DNA of 64,000 nt from Bacteroides sp. 519 (lineage in GTDB: Bacteria > Bacteroidota > Bacteroidia > Bacteroidales > Bacteroidaceae), in NCBI RefSeq assembly GCF_010500955.1, contig NZ_QVMJ01000003.1:245542-309541 (forward strand), given 5' to 3'. Positions 36,458 to 46,516 of the stretch are shown here, one piece after another. A program made the position numbers and the translations under genes. Below the pieces are notes generated by a model. It ran no database searches and was not told the origin of the DNA. It worked only from the letters and a program-made list of their open reading frames with translations. How positions within the stretch are numbered: position 1 is the stretch's first letter; each line of letters begins with the position of its first letter.

Positions 36458-36537
36458 ACTAGCTAGTAGCTAGTAGTTAGTAACCAGTAGCAAGCCGCAT
36501 GGATACTAGCTACTAACTACTAGCTACTAACTACTAT
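36458..36537. repeat. TAGCTAG heptamer hairpin, CCGCATGG tip
   Basis: The left arm consists of CTAGTAG/CTAGTAGTTAG units, the tip is GCCGCATGGATAC (octamer 36495-36502), and the right arm is TAGCTACTAACTACTAGCTACTAA-like. The tip is the same as in the GAGT-type hairpins, but the arms are unrelated. It ends four bases before the topoisomerase ATG, so it would form the mRNA leader. Confidence 0.82.
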
Positions 36538-36541
36538 CTTT

Positions 36542-39184
36542 ATGAGTGACGAGATAAACGAAACAGAAGATCTACCAAATTACAAACCCTCGGGAACGCC
36601 CGAGGAAGCACCCAAACATCAACTTAGCGGAATGTACCAGAGCTGGTTTCTGGATTATGCATCGTATGTAATACTTGAACGCGCAGTGCCACATATTAAC
36701 GATGGCTTTAAACCTGTGCAACGACGTATATTACACTCGATGAAACGTATGGACGATGGACGCTACAATAAAGTGGCAAATATTGTAGGGCATACCATGC
36801 AGTTTCATCCGCATGGCGACCAATCCATTGGTGATGCGCTGGTACAACTTGGACAAAAGGATATATTGGTAGACTGTCAGGGAAACTGGGGTAACATACT
36901 AACCGGCGACGGAGCGGCTGCACCCCGATACATTGAGGCACGTTTATCGAAATTTGCGCTCGAAGTTGTATTTAATCCTAAAACCACCGAATGGAAAGCA
37001 TCTTACGACGGCCGTAACAAAGAGCCGGTAACGCTTCCTGTAAAGTTCCCACTTTTGTTAGCACAGGGAGTTGAAGGTATTGCGGTAGGACTTTCCTCTA
37101 AAATACTTCCGCATAACTTCAATGAGTTGTGCGATGCTGCCATCAGTTACCTCAAAGGCGAAGAGTTTACATTATACCCCGACTTCCAAACGGGCGGTTC
37201 CATCGACGTTTCTAAATACAATGATGGCGAACGTGGTGGTAGTGTAAAAGTAAGGGCAAAGATTGATAAACTGGATAATAAAACACTTATTATCCGGGAG
37301 ATTCCTTACGGGAAAACAACCTCAACAGTTATTGATTCAATTCTTAAAGCTGTTGATAAAGGAAAAATCAAGGTTAAAAAGGTAGATGATAATACAGCTG
37401 CCGATGTTGAAATCCTGGTTCATCTGGCACCCGGAGTATCATCGGATAAAACAATTGATGCACTATATGCCTTTACCGATTGCGAAACCAGCATATCACC
37501 CAACTGTTGTGTTATTGATGATAACAAACCACACTTTCTCGCTGTAAGCGATGTACTTAAAAAGTCGGCAGATAATACACTGGCCTTGCTTCGGCAGGAA
37601 CTGGAAATACAAAAAGCCGAACTGGAAGAAAGCCTCCACTTTGCTTCGCTCGAAAAGATCTTTATCGAAGAACGGATATACAAGGATAAAGAGTTCGAAG
37701 AAGCCAAAAACATGGATGTTGCCTGTGCCCATATCGACAGTCGGTTGGCTCCGTTTTATCCCCAATTCATCCGCGAAGTTACTAAGGACGATATCCTTAA
37801 GCTGATGGAAATTAAGATGGGACGTATTCTTAAGTTCAACTCCGAGAAATCGGATGAGGCCATTGCCAAGATGAAGAACGAAATTGCAAAGATTGAAGAT
37901 CATCTGGCTAACATTGTAAGGTACACCACCGACTGGTTCCGTTCGCTGAAAAAGAAATATGGCGAAGGTTTTCCACGCCGTACCGAACTGCGCAATTTCG
38001 ACACCATTGAAGCTGCCAAAGTTGTTGAAGCAAACGAGAAATTATACATCAACCGCGAAGAAGGTTTTATGGGAACTAGTCTTAAAAAGGACGAATTCAT
38101 CGCAAACTGTTCCGATCTGGATGATGTTATTATCTTCTACCGCAGCGGAAAATACATTGTAACCCCGGTTGCCGAGAAGAAATTTATCGGTAAAAACATT
38201 CTCTACATCAATATATTCAAAAAGAATGATAACCGTACCATTTACAATGCTACTTATAGGGATGGAGAAACCGGAGTTCAGTATATAAAACGTTTTGCGG
38301 TTACTGCAATGACCCGCGACAGGGAGTACGACCTAACTCAGGGAACACCCAACTCTAAAGTTACTTACTTCAGTGCAAACCCCAATGGTGAGGCCGAGGT
38401 TATTAAAGTAACCTTGAAACCAAATCCACGCATCAGGAAGATTATATTTGAAAAAGATTTCGGTGAAATCGAGATAAAAGGCAGACAGGCACGTGGTAAT
38501 ATACTTACCAAGAACGATGTTCATAAGATTGCACTTAAACAAAAGGGCGGTTCAACGCTGGGCGGACGAAAAGTTTGGTTCGACCGTGACATCCTGCGCC
38601 TGAACTATGATGGACGGGGCGAATATCTTGGAGAATTCCAAAGCAACGACAGCATCTTGATTGTGCTTAACAATGGCGAGTTCTATACTACCAACTTCGA
38701 CCTGAGCAACCATTATGATAATAATGTGAGCATTGTTGAGAAGTTCGATTCGTCTAAAACATGGACAGCTGCACTGTATGATGCCGATCAGCAGAATTAC
38801 CCATACATTAAACGATTTAGTTTTGAAGCCAGCAGCAAGAAACTGAATTACATGGGCGATAATCCTAAAAACCAACTGATTCTGCTTACCGATGAGGCTT
38901 ATCCGCGCTTTGAAGTGATCTTTGGTGGAAACGATAGTTTCCGCGAACCGCTGGTTATTGATGCAGAAGAGTTTATTGGTGTGAAGAGCTATAAGGCTAA
39001 AGGTAAACGTATTACCACATTTGCGGTGAGTACAATTAACGAAATTGAACCATTACGCACACCCGAGCCTAAAGAAGAAAATGAGCCAAACGAACCCGAT
39101 GAGCCGGAAATACTTGATCCTGATAGCGGAAAGAGCGATGGTGATATCATTGACGAAATTACAGGGCAAATGAAATTATTCTGA
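36542..39184 (+). CDS. parC: DNA topoisomerase IV / gyrase subunit A
   Basis: The 880-residue type IIA topoisomerase A subunit has the breakage-reunion region at the start (YASYVILERAVPHINDGFKPVQRRIL). The active-site tyrosine is expected in AAPRYIEARL, about residue 130. GrlA/GyrA motifs TMQFHPHGDQSIG and GVEGIAVGLSSKILPHN are present. The C-terminal domain has beta-pinwheel repeats and ends in an acidic, proline-rich tail (EPKEENEPNEPDEPEILD). The Bacteroidetes second paralogue is usually named ParC. A strong terminator follows. Subunit B is not nearby. Confidence 0.88.
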   Translation: MSDEINETEDLPNYKPSGTPEEAPKHQLSGMYQSWFLDYASYVILERAVPHINDGFKPVQRRILHSMKRMDDGRYNKVANIVGHTMQFHPHGDQSIGDALVQLGQKDILVDCQGNWGNILTGDGAAAPRYIEARLSKFALEVVFNPKTTEWKASYDGRNKEPVTLPVKFPLLLAQGVEGIAVGLSSKILPHNFNELCDAAISYLKGEEFTLYPDFQTGGSIDVSKYNDGERGGSVKVRAKIDKLDNKTLIIREIPYGKTTSTVIDSILKAVDKGKIKVKKVDDNTAADVEILVHLAPGVSSDKTIDALYAFTDCETSISPNCCVIDDNKPHFLAVSDVLKKSADNTLALLRQELEIQKAELEESLHFASLEKIFIEERIYKDKEFEEAKNMDVACAHIDSRLAPFYPQFIREVTKDDILKLMEIKMGRILKFNSEKSDEAIAKMKNEIAKIEDHLANIVRYTTDWFRSLKKKYGEGFPRRTELRNFDTIEAAKVVEANEKLYINREEGFMGTSLKKDEFIANCSDLDDVIIFYRSGKYIVTPVAEKKFIGKNILYINIFKKNDNRTIYNATYRDGETGVQYIKRFAVTAMTRDREYDLTQGTPNSKVTYFSANPNGEAEVIKVTLKPNPRIRKIIFEKDFGEIEIKGRQARGNILTKNDVHKIALKQKGGSTLGGRKVWFDRDILRLNYDGRGEYLGEFQSNDSILIVLNNGEFYTTNFDLSNHYDNNVSIVEKFDSSKTWTAALYDADQQNYPYIKRFSFEASSKKLNYMGDNPKNQLILLTDEAYPRFEVIFGGNDSFREPLVIDAEEFIGVKSYKAKGKRITTFAVSTINEIEPLRTPEPKEENEPNEPDEPEILDPDSGKSDGDIIDEITGQMKLF

Positions 39185-39193
39185 AAACAGCAA

Positions 39194-39232
39194 AAAAGGG
39201 TGATACGCAAAAGAACACGTATCACCCTTTTT
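39194..39232 (+). terminator. Rho-independent terminator after topoisomerase gene
   Basis: AAAAGGGTGATACG (39194-39207) pairs with CGTATCACCCTTTT (39219-39232) around an 11-nt loop, followed by a T-run. Confidence 0.85.
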
Positions 39233-39389
39233 TTATTCAATTGATTGGTTTTAGGCGAAGAAAAAAATTCTTTCAAATCCTCCTGCTTTGTTTAATCATT
39301 TTACAGCTGCTTAAAGCGGCTAAAATGAAGAATTGCTTAACTCAACCCCTTCCATATACACCACAAGGCCGATTTTATAGCTCGTTTTC

Positions 39390-39498
39390 AAAATGCTGCA
39401 TTTTGCATTGATGAAATGCTGCATTTCGTTTAATCAAAATGCTGCATTTCGAAAGAGTGAAATGCTGCATTTTGAAACAACGATTTGCTGCATAAAAA
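39390..39498. repeat. Five-unit 23-bp TGCTGCA array
   Basis: TGCTGCA occurs at 39394, 39417, 39440, 39463 and 39486, so every step is 23 bp. Each unit is a palindrome around this core (CAAAATGCTGCATTTTG, GAAATGCTGCATTTCG and variants), and the flanking bases change in pairs that keep the symmetry. The last unit is degenerate. It lies 55 bp upstream of CTATATAG array II with the same step and copy number. Confidence 0.85.
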
Positions 39499-39552
39499 AC
39501 AGTAACGATTTATGGATGGATATAATTAAACATATTGTTAAGCATACTTTTG

Positions 39553-39652
39553 CTATATAGCAAAGCAATCCCGGTCTATATAGCACAAGCCCCTTGGTCT
39601 ATATAGCACGGACCCCTTGAGCTATATAGCACAGATCCCTTGAGCTATATAG
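39553..39652. repeat. Five-unit 23-bp CTATATAG array II
   Basis: CTATATAG at 39553, 39576, 39599, 39622 and 39645, each step 23 bp. Linkers are similar to each other (CACGGACCCCTTGAG, CACAGATCCCTTGAG, CACAAGCCCCTTGGT). It ends 6 bp before the yqeY stop codon, so it could be transcribed as the 3' end of the yqeY mRNA. The rest of the 39185-39658 gap holds the terminator and the TGCTGCA array. Confidence 0.88.
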
Positions 39653-39658
39653 CAAATT

Positions 39659-40108
39659 CTATCCCAGCAGTTCTTTTACCTTAGCCGATATAGCACGTCC
39701 TTCGGCCAATCCAGCTAGTTTTTTACTGGCTACACCCATCACCTTGCCCATGTCTTTAGCATCGGTAGCACCGGTTTCGGCAATAATTTCTTTCAGGGCA
39801 GCTTCTAGTTCTTCGGGGCTCATTTGTTGGGGCAGATAAGCTTCCATAACTTTAACCTGTGCCAATTCGGCTTCGGCCAAGTCTTGACGCCCTTGTTTCT
39901 GGTATATATCGGCAGAGTCTTTTCCCTGTTTCACCAGTTTCTGAATAATTTTCAGGGCAGCATCATCTGTTAATGTATCGTTTGCTCCCGGAGCTGTTTT
40001 TGCTTCGATAAAGAATTTCTTTACGTTTCTCAATGTTTCCAAGGCTACTTTATCTTTTGCCTTCATTGCGTTTTTAATGTCTTCGCTGACTTTATCAAAT
40101 AAATCCAT
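39659..40108 (-). CDS. yqeY: GatB/YqeY domain protein
   Basis: The 149-residue protein is the stand-alone YqeY domain, homologous to the tail of the amidotransferase subunit GatB. MDLFDKVSEDIKNAMKAKDKVALETLRN and KQGKDSADIYQKQGRQDLAE are characteristic. It is probably involved in tRNA-linked amidation or tRNA interaction, though this is not settled. Position directly after ftsZ is usual in Bacteroidetes. Confidence 0.88.
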   Translation of the reverse strand: MDLFDKVSEDIKNAMKAKDKVALETLRNVKKFFIEAKTAPGANDTLTDDAALKIIQKLVKQGKDSADIYQKQGRQDLAEAELAQVKVMEAYLPQQMSPEELEAALKEIIAETGATDAKDMGKVMGVASKKLAGLAEGRAISAKVKELLG

Positions 40109-40112
40109 ATTT

Positions 40113-40220
40113 AAGTTTTTTAGTTTTTTAGTTCTTGAGTTTTTTAGTTCTTGAGTTCTTGAGTTTGTTTATGACGCACAGTCTTAAAAACTCAGAAACT
40201 CAAAAACTTAAAAACTAAAA
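40113..40220. repeat. TTTTTAGTTCTTGAGTT-type hairpin
   Basis: Units TTTTTTAGTTCTTGAGTTCTTGAG form the left arm. ACTCAGAAACTCAAAAACTTAAAAACTAAA forms the right arm. The centre ATGACGCACAG is a degraded relative of the CCATGCGG tip at best. The right arm provides the ftsZ stop codon. Confidence 0.72.
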
Positions 40221-41501
40221 TGTGATTACCCCACTAAAATCTCCTGAGTTATTCTCTTGTTCGGGCACTCCACCGTTTTTAGCTTTCTCTTTAATTTTGC
40301 TGAGAGTTGCTTTATCGCGCATATAGGTTGGGGTTTCTTCAACCATGGCGATTATATCATCGTTATCCAGATCGTCGGGGGTGAAAAGAAAGATATGACG
40401 TTTTCTTATTCTGATGCGTTGTGGCCCTACCAATCCTCTGTACACCTCGTCTATTCTTCGTTGGTTGAGTTCTTCACGTTCTTCCTCTTCCTGGCTTTTT
40501 GCCCGCATTGCTTCCTCGCCGGCAAAGTCTTTCACTTCGAATCCCGAAGCCAGAATGGTAATCTTCACCTGTTCTTTCAAGGTATTGTCTAAAGCATATC
40601 CCCAAATGAACTTCACATCCGAATTCAACCTACTCATGAAATCATTGATGGCTGTAACCTCTTCCATCATAAAGTTTGCCTCTTCCGAGAAAGTGAGGTT
40701 TATAAGTACCTTTTGTGCATTTACAATATCTGTATCGTTCAGCAAAGGAGAATGAAGTGCATCTTGTATGGCTTTTTCTACCCGGTTCTCGCCTTCGCCT
40801 AATCCGGTACTGATAATAGCAACACCACTTTCTTTCAGGGTTGTGCACACATCGGCAAAGTCCAGATTCATAATGCCTCGCTCGGTTATTATCTCAACAA
40901 TACTTCTTGCTGCTACCGATAGTGTGCTATCGGCTTTCTTAAAAGCATTTACAAAAGTAAGGTCCGAGTAAATGGCCCGCAAGCGTTCATTATTGATAAT
41001 CATCAATGCATCAACGTTTTGCCTTATCTGTTCTACACCTTCAATGGCCTGAATAATTTTTTCTCTTGCTTCAAAAAGGAAAGGAATGGTAACAATACCA
41101 ACAGTGAGTAGTCCCATCTCTTTGGCAATCCGGGCAACTATAGGGGCAGCTCCTGTACCTGTTCCTCCCCCCATACCGGCTGTAATAAACACCATCTGGG
41201 TTCCATCATTCAGCAACTTTCTTATTTCATCTTCACTCTCTTCGGCAGCTTCACGGGCTTTAGGGGGATGGCTTCCAGCACCCAGCCCACGTGTGGTATT
41301 TGGCCCCAACTGTACTTTAGTTGGTACGGGCGATTCGGCCAATGCCTGATTGTCGGTATTACATAAAGCAAATGTAACACCATCTATACCCTCCCTGTAC
41401 ATGTGGTTGACAGCGTTGCCTCCACCTCCTCCAACACCAATAACCTTGATGATTTTGGGAGCGTTTGTGGGGAATTCAAATTCTGCTAACTTATCTGTCA
41501 T
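40215..41501 (-). CDS. ftsZ: Cell-division GTPase FtsZ
   Basis: The 428-residue tubulin homologue polymerises into the Z ring at mid-cell. Visible motifs: IKVIGVGGGGGNAVNHMYR for nucleotide binding, the tubulin signature GGGTGTGAAPIVA, and the catalytic T7 loop NLDFADVCT. The C-terminal linker is rich in Glu and Arg, and the protein ends GGVPEQENNSGDFSGVITF, without the classic ZipA/FtsA-binding peptide of proteobacteria, although PTYMRDKATLSK may fill that role. It is the last division gene of the dcw cluster. Confidence 0.95.
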   Translation of the reverse strand: MTDKLAEFEFPTNAPKIIKVIGVGGGGGNAVNHMYREGIDGVTFALCNTDNQALAESPVPTKVQLGPNTTRGLGAGSHPPKAREAAEESEDEIRKLLNDGTQMVFITAGMGGGTGTGAAPIVARIAKEMGLLTVGIVTIPFLFEAREKIIQAIEGVEQIRQNVDALMIINNERLRAIYSDLTFVNAFKKADSTLSVAARSIVEIITERGIMNLDFADVCTTLKESGVAIISTGLGEGENRVEKAIQDALHSPLLNDTDIVNAQKVLINLTFSEEANFMMEEVTAINDFMSRLNSDVKFIWGYALDNTLKEQVKITILASGFEVKDFAGEEAMRAKSQEEEEREELNQRRIDEVYRGLVGPQRIRIRKRHIFLFTPDDLDNDDIIAMVEETPTYMRDKATLSKIKEKAKNGGVPEQENNSGDFSGVITF

Positions 41502-41509
41502 ATTGTATT

Positions 41510-41655
41510 TAGTTTTTAGTTTATTGTTTTTAGTTTATAAAGATGATAAAGATTATAAAGTGAATAAAGAAACCTTTATCAACTTATCAACTTTATCATC
41601 TTTATTCACTTTATCAACTTTATTACCTTTATATACTTTATCAACTTTATCACCC
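41510..41655. repeat. TTTATCAAC-type inverted repeat
   Basis: AGTTTTTAGTTTATTG and AAAGATGATAAAGATTATAAAGTGAATAAAG form the left arm. The right arm has CTTTATCAA/CTTATCAA/CTTTATCATC/TTTATTCAC repeats and is longer. No octamer tip. A related single arm lies at 56510-56556 (CTTTATCTA/CTTTATTAT). Between ftsA and ftsZ. Confidence 0.7.
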
Positions 41656-43034
41656 TACATCTCTTCGTCCGAGAATAAACCTTCAGATATTTTATTAACT
41701 GTTTTGGTTATCCAATTGCCTTTTGGTTTTCTTGATCTTGGCGGTTTGGGTTCATTCAGTTTCTCTTTATCAATCAGTTCTTCATCATCGAACAAGCTAC
41801 TACGTGTTTGGGGTTGTTCGGGTTCGGGTTCTACATTTACTCTTTCTTCTACTTTTGGTGGAAGTTCTTTTTTCTCTTTCCGGCAGTTTTCAGTTCCCGA
41901 AACCAGCAAGCCCATAATGGTACACTCGGTACTATCTTTTTCAATCACTATAGTGCCATCGCTCTTTATATCGGAACGAACAAACTTAGCGGTTCGTACT
42001 TTATGCATTTTGGTTTTCCTACGCAGCAGTTCATCCAGGTTTCGCAGATTGGCGCCACCACCGGTAATAATAAGTCCGGATAACATTTTATCCTGATAAC
42101 CGGAATACTCAATCTGGTTCCAAACGTTGGCCACAATCTCTTCTATCCGGGCCTCGATAATATCATTGAGTTTCCTGAGTTCGATGGTGCGGCTACCGTC
42201 TTCCAACTGAATAACAGTTTCTTTCCCTTCGCCGGCCTCCTCTTCGTATATGGCAGTACCATATTGCATTTTGAGCTGTTCGGCTTCTTCCTCTTCCATT
42301 TGTAGCGAAATGATATCGTGGGTAATGTTATTCCCTCCAAGTGGGATTACCGACAGGAAGCGGAGTTTGTTGTTTTTGTATATCGACACAGTGGTAGTGT
42401 CGGCACCAAAGTCAACTAACGCACACCCCGAACGCATCTCGGCTTCGGTAAGTACGGCTTTCGCTGTTCTAACCGGAGCTATCAAAACTTCGGCAATGTC
42501 TATGTTTGCTAGTTCGAAACTGTTTTCGAGTTTCTTCTTCAGTGCAGTGCGGGCAACAATATTGAGGTAATGTCCTTCAATATCTTTCCCGGCAATACCT
42601 ACGGGCTCGGCCTCGTAGTTGATACCAATTTTAAACTCCTGTGGTTCTACATCCAGTATTTCAAGATCGGCAGGCATAATGGCAGCCCGGTTCTCATCGT
42701 TTATCTGGTCGACCAACTTTTGAGAGATAATAATCTCTTCGTCCAGATGACGATGAACATCATTCTTTTTAGAATGTAACGACTGACCGCTAATACCTAC
42801 ATATACTTTCGCTATCCCATCTCCTTCGGGTAATTGTTTCTCTAACGAAGCAACAACAGACTTAATAGCATTTGCTGTTTTATCCAGATTTAATACTACT
42901 CCTTTGCGTATAAAGCCGGATGAATCTTCAATTGCTTGTGCAAGAAGCTTGATACTGCCATCACCCTCGCGCTGACCTACTATGCCGTATATCTTCGATG
43001 AGCCTAATTCGATTGCTGCAATAAAATCCGCCAT
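41655..43034 (-). CDS. ftsA: Cell-division protein FtsA
   Basis: From the ATG at 43034 (MADFIAAIELGSSKIYG) this is a 459-residue actin-like ATPase that anchors FtsZ to the membrane. The upstream open frame reads through a repeat element (MHCVSTITT) and is rejected. Actin-family phosphate loops are seen in AIELGSSKI, CALVDFGADTTTVSIY and LIITGGGANLRNLDELL. The 1C subdomain follows residue 85. The C-terminal amphipathic helix (NWITKTVNKISEGLFSDEEM) is the expected membrane anchor. Confidence 0.94.
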   Translation of the reverse strand: MADFIAAIELGSSKIYGIVGQREGDGSIKLLAQAIEDSSGFIRKGVVLNLDKTANAIKSVVASLEKQLPEGDGIAKVYVGISGQSLHSKKNDVHRHLDEEIIISQKLVDQINDENRAAIMPADLEILDVEPQEFKIGINYEAEPVGIAGKDIEGHYLNIVARTALKKKLENSFELANIDIAEVLIAPVRTAKAVLTEAEMRSGCALVDFGADTTTVSIYKNNKLRFLSVIPLGGNNITHDIISLQMEEEEAEQLKMQYGTAIYEEEAGEGKETVIQLEDGSRTIELRKLNDIIEARIEEIVANVWNQIEYSGYQDKMLSGLIITGGGANLRNLDELLRRKTKMHKVRTAKFVRSDIKSDGTIVIEKDSTECTIMGLLVSGTENCRKEKKELPPKVEERVNVEPEPEQPQTRSSLFDDEELIDKEKLNEPKPPRSRKPKGNWITKTVNKISEGLFSDEEM

Positions 43035-43071
43035 ATATTTTAATTTTTGTTCATTTGTTATTGTTGTTATT

Positions 43072-43150
43072 GTAGAGACGCAATGCATTGCGTCTATCCA
43101 TTACAGGACTACAGACGTAGAACAACAGACGCAATGCATTGCGTCTCTAC
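43072..43150. repeat. GACGCAATGCATTGCGTC double palindrome element
   Basis: The perfect 18-bp palindrome GACGCAATGCATTGCGTC appears at 43077-43094 and 43128-43145. The outer bases GTAGA and TCTAC make the whole 79-bp element an inverted repeat. It fills the gap between ftsQ and ftsA, supplies the ftsQ stop codon, and extends the ftsA open frame. Its form is MITE-like, with no transposase or clear target duplication. Confidence 0.8.
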
Positions 43151-43877
43151 TTCTTTGTGCAGATAATCTGGTTATTGAATTCCAGACTAATCCGTTTGTA
43201 TTTATTCCAACCTACTTTATTGAGTCCTTTTTTATAAAACTCCTTTAAGCGTTGCAATTTGTCTTCAAAGTTATCAATTTTACCTAAAAATACAATATGG
43301 TCTCCTACTCGTGGAACCAATTCTATCTCTTTAGTAGACAAAACGTTTATTTGTTCAATTTGTGCGTTCCAGAACTTATTATCATGTAAGAAACCTGCAA
43401 ATTGATATAATTCGTTTGTGGCAAAAGCTTTGTCAACATTTCCGGTGGCTACTGCCAGATGCGCAATATACCTTGCTTCGGGCGGCATAACTTTTCCTTT
43501 ATTGTCGACATAATAGTTTTCTCCTTTGTTGTTCATAACACGTAGCATGGGTACCCGTTGTTTTATTTCGATGGCAACATTGCCATCAGGAGTTTTATAG
43601 CATTCTATTTCATCAATTAACGGATGCTTTTCCAAATTGTCTTCTATAGCTTTGCACACAACAATTTCCATTGATTTGCCTACAGGATATAGATTATCTT
43701 TTTGAAGAAGGGTGGTAATTTCCTTCTTGGTGATAAATCCGGATTGTATTGAATCCTTCATAATCAATTCAATATCTTTGCATACCTGATTGGCCGGCTG
43801 CACATTGAATGCAGTGATGGCTATCACCAGATAAACCATTATACACAGGATAGCAATCAGGAAAAAAATCTTTTTTG

Positions 43878-43881
<4 letters not shown>
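43147..43881 (-). CDS. ftsQ: Cell-division protein FtsQ
   Basis: A 244-residue single-pass inner-membrane protein: transmembrane segment near residues 5-25 (IFFLIAILCIMVYLVIAITAF), then a POTRA-like domain with HPLIDEIECYKTPDGNVAIEIKQRVPMLRV. It links early and late divisome proteins. Its start overlaps the murC stop. The final TAG lies in the repeat element at 43072-43150. Confidence 0.88.
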
Positions 43882-45388
<1,507 letters not shown>

Positions 45389-45402
<14 letters not shown>

Positions 45403-46516
45403 ATTTGAGCACTTCTTTCGCTATTATGTTGGCAGAGTTGGGCAATGCCATTTTGCTTATATTTATACTTAATGATTTTAATGCTTCCTCATCAGTTATT
45501 GTTTGCAATGCTGTTGATATTAGTTTCTCGTTAGCCTCGGCATCCTTAACAAGAATGGCTGCACCTTTATTAACGAGTGCCATTGCATTTTTAGTTTGAT
45601 GATCCTCGGCTACATTAGGCGAAGGAACAAGGATAACGGCTTTCTCTAATATACTGAATTCGGAAATGGAACCTGCACCTGCCCGCGATATTATAAGATC
45701 GGCAGCCTTGTAGGCGCTTGCCATATCTTTTATAAAATCGGTTACAACTAGTTGAGAGTTGAGAGCTGAGAGTTGAGAGTTACTCACATAGGTACTCACA
45801 GCTTCCATTGCCTGATCGTAATATATCTTTCCTGTTTGCCAGATAAACTGTACACCGGAGTTTCTGATATCATCCAGATGCGACATTACACATTGGTTAA
45901 TAGTACGCGCACCCAAACTACCACCAAGAATAAGTATGGTTTTCTTTTCCAGTTGAAGTTTGAACTTACTCAATGCTTCTTCGCGGGTAATGTTACTGGT
46001 TACAAGGTCTTGCCGTACAGGATTTCCTGTTAGGATGATTTTCTCTTTTGCAAAGAACTTATCCATTTCCTGGTAAGCAACACATATCTTTATAGCTTTC
46101 TTTGCCAGTAACTTATTGGTAACTCCGGCATAAGAGTTCTGTTCTTGTATAAGTGTAGGTACACCTGCCATGCCAGCTGCTTTCAGTATCGGACCACTGG
46201 CATAACCGCCAACACCTACAGCTACATCGGGTTTGAATTGCTTAATAATACGGCGTGCTTTTAACTGACTCTTAATCAGTTTATAAACAACCGGAATATT
46301 CTTGAACAGGTTCTTCCGGTCGAAACCGGCTACAGGTAAACCAATAATTTCGTATCCGGCATCAGGAACACGTTGCATCTCCATTCTACCTTCGGCACCA
46401 ACAAAAAGTATTTCGGCATCAGGAACCATTTCTCTGATGGCATTGGCTATGGATATGGCAGGGAATATATGTCCGCCTGTACCTCCGCCGCTTATAATTA
46501 TTTTTATTCTTTTCAT
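45389..46516 (-). CDS. murG: N-acetylglucosaminyltransferase MurG
   Basis: The 375-residue GT28 enzyme transfers GlcNAc to lipid I, giving lipid II, on the inner face of the membrane. The N-terminal donor/acceptor motif is SGGGTGGHIFPAISIA, and the C-terminal UDP-binding region has ISRAGAGSISEFSILEKAVILVP. An in-frame insert, NSQLSALNSQL (plus-strand 45750-45782), is encoded by GAGAGTT heptamers of the kind flanking murC. It lies between the domains' conserved blocks, so it probably forms a surface loop. The start overlaps the ftsW stop by 4 bp. Confidence 0.92.
45750..45782. repeat. GAGAGTT heptamers inside murG
   Basis: Four consecutive heptamers (TTGAGAG, TTGAGAG, CTGAGAG, TTGAGAG) lie in the murG reading frame. 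Three heptamers equal seven codons, so the array stays in frame and encodes the NSQLSAL/NSQL peptide. Same unit as at 45241-45402. Confidence 0.85.
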
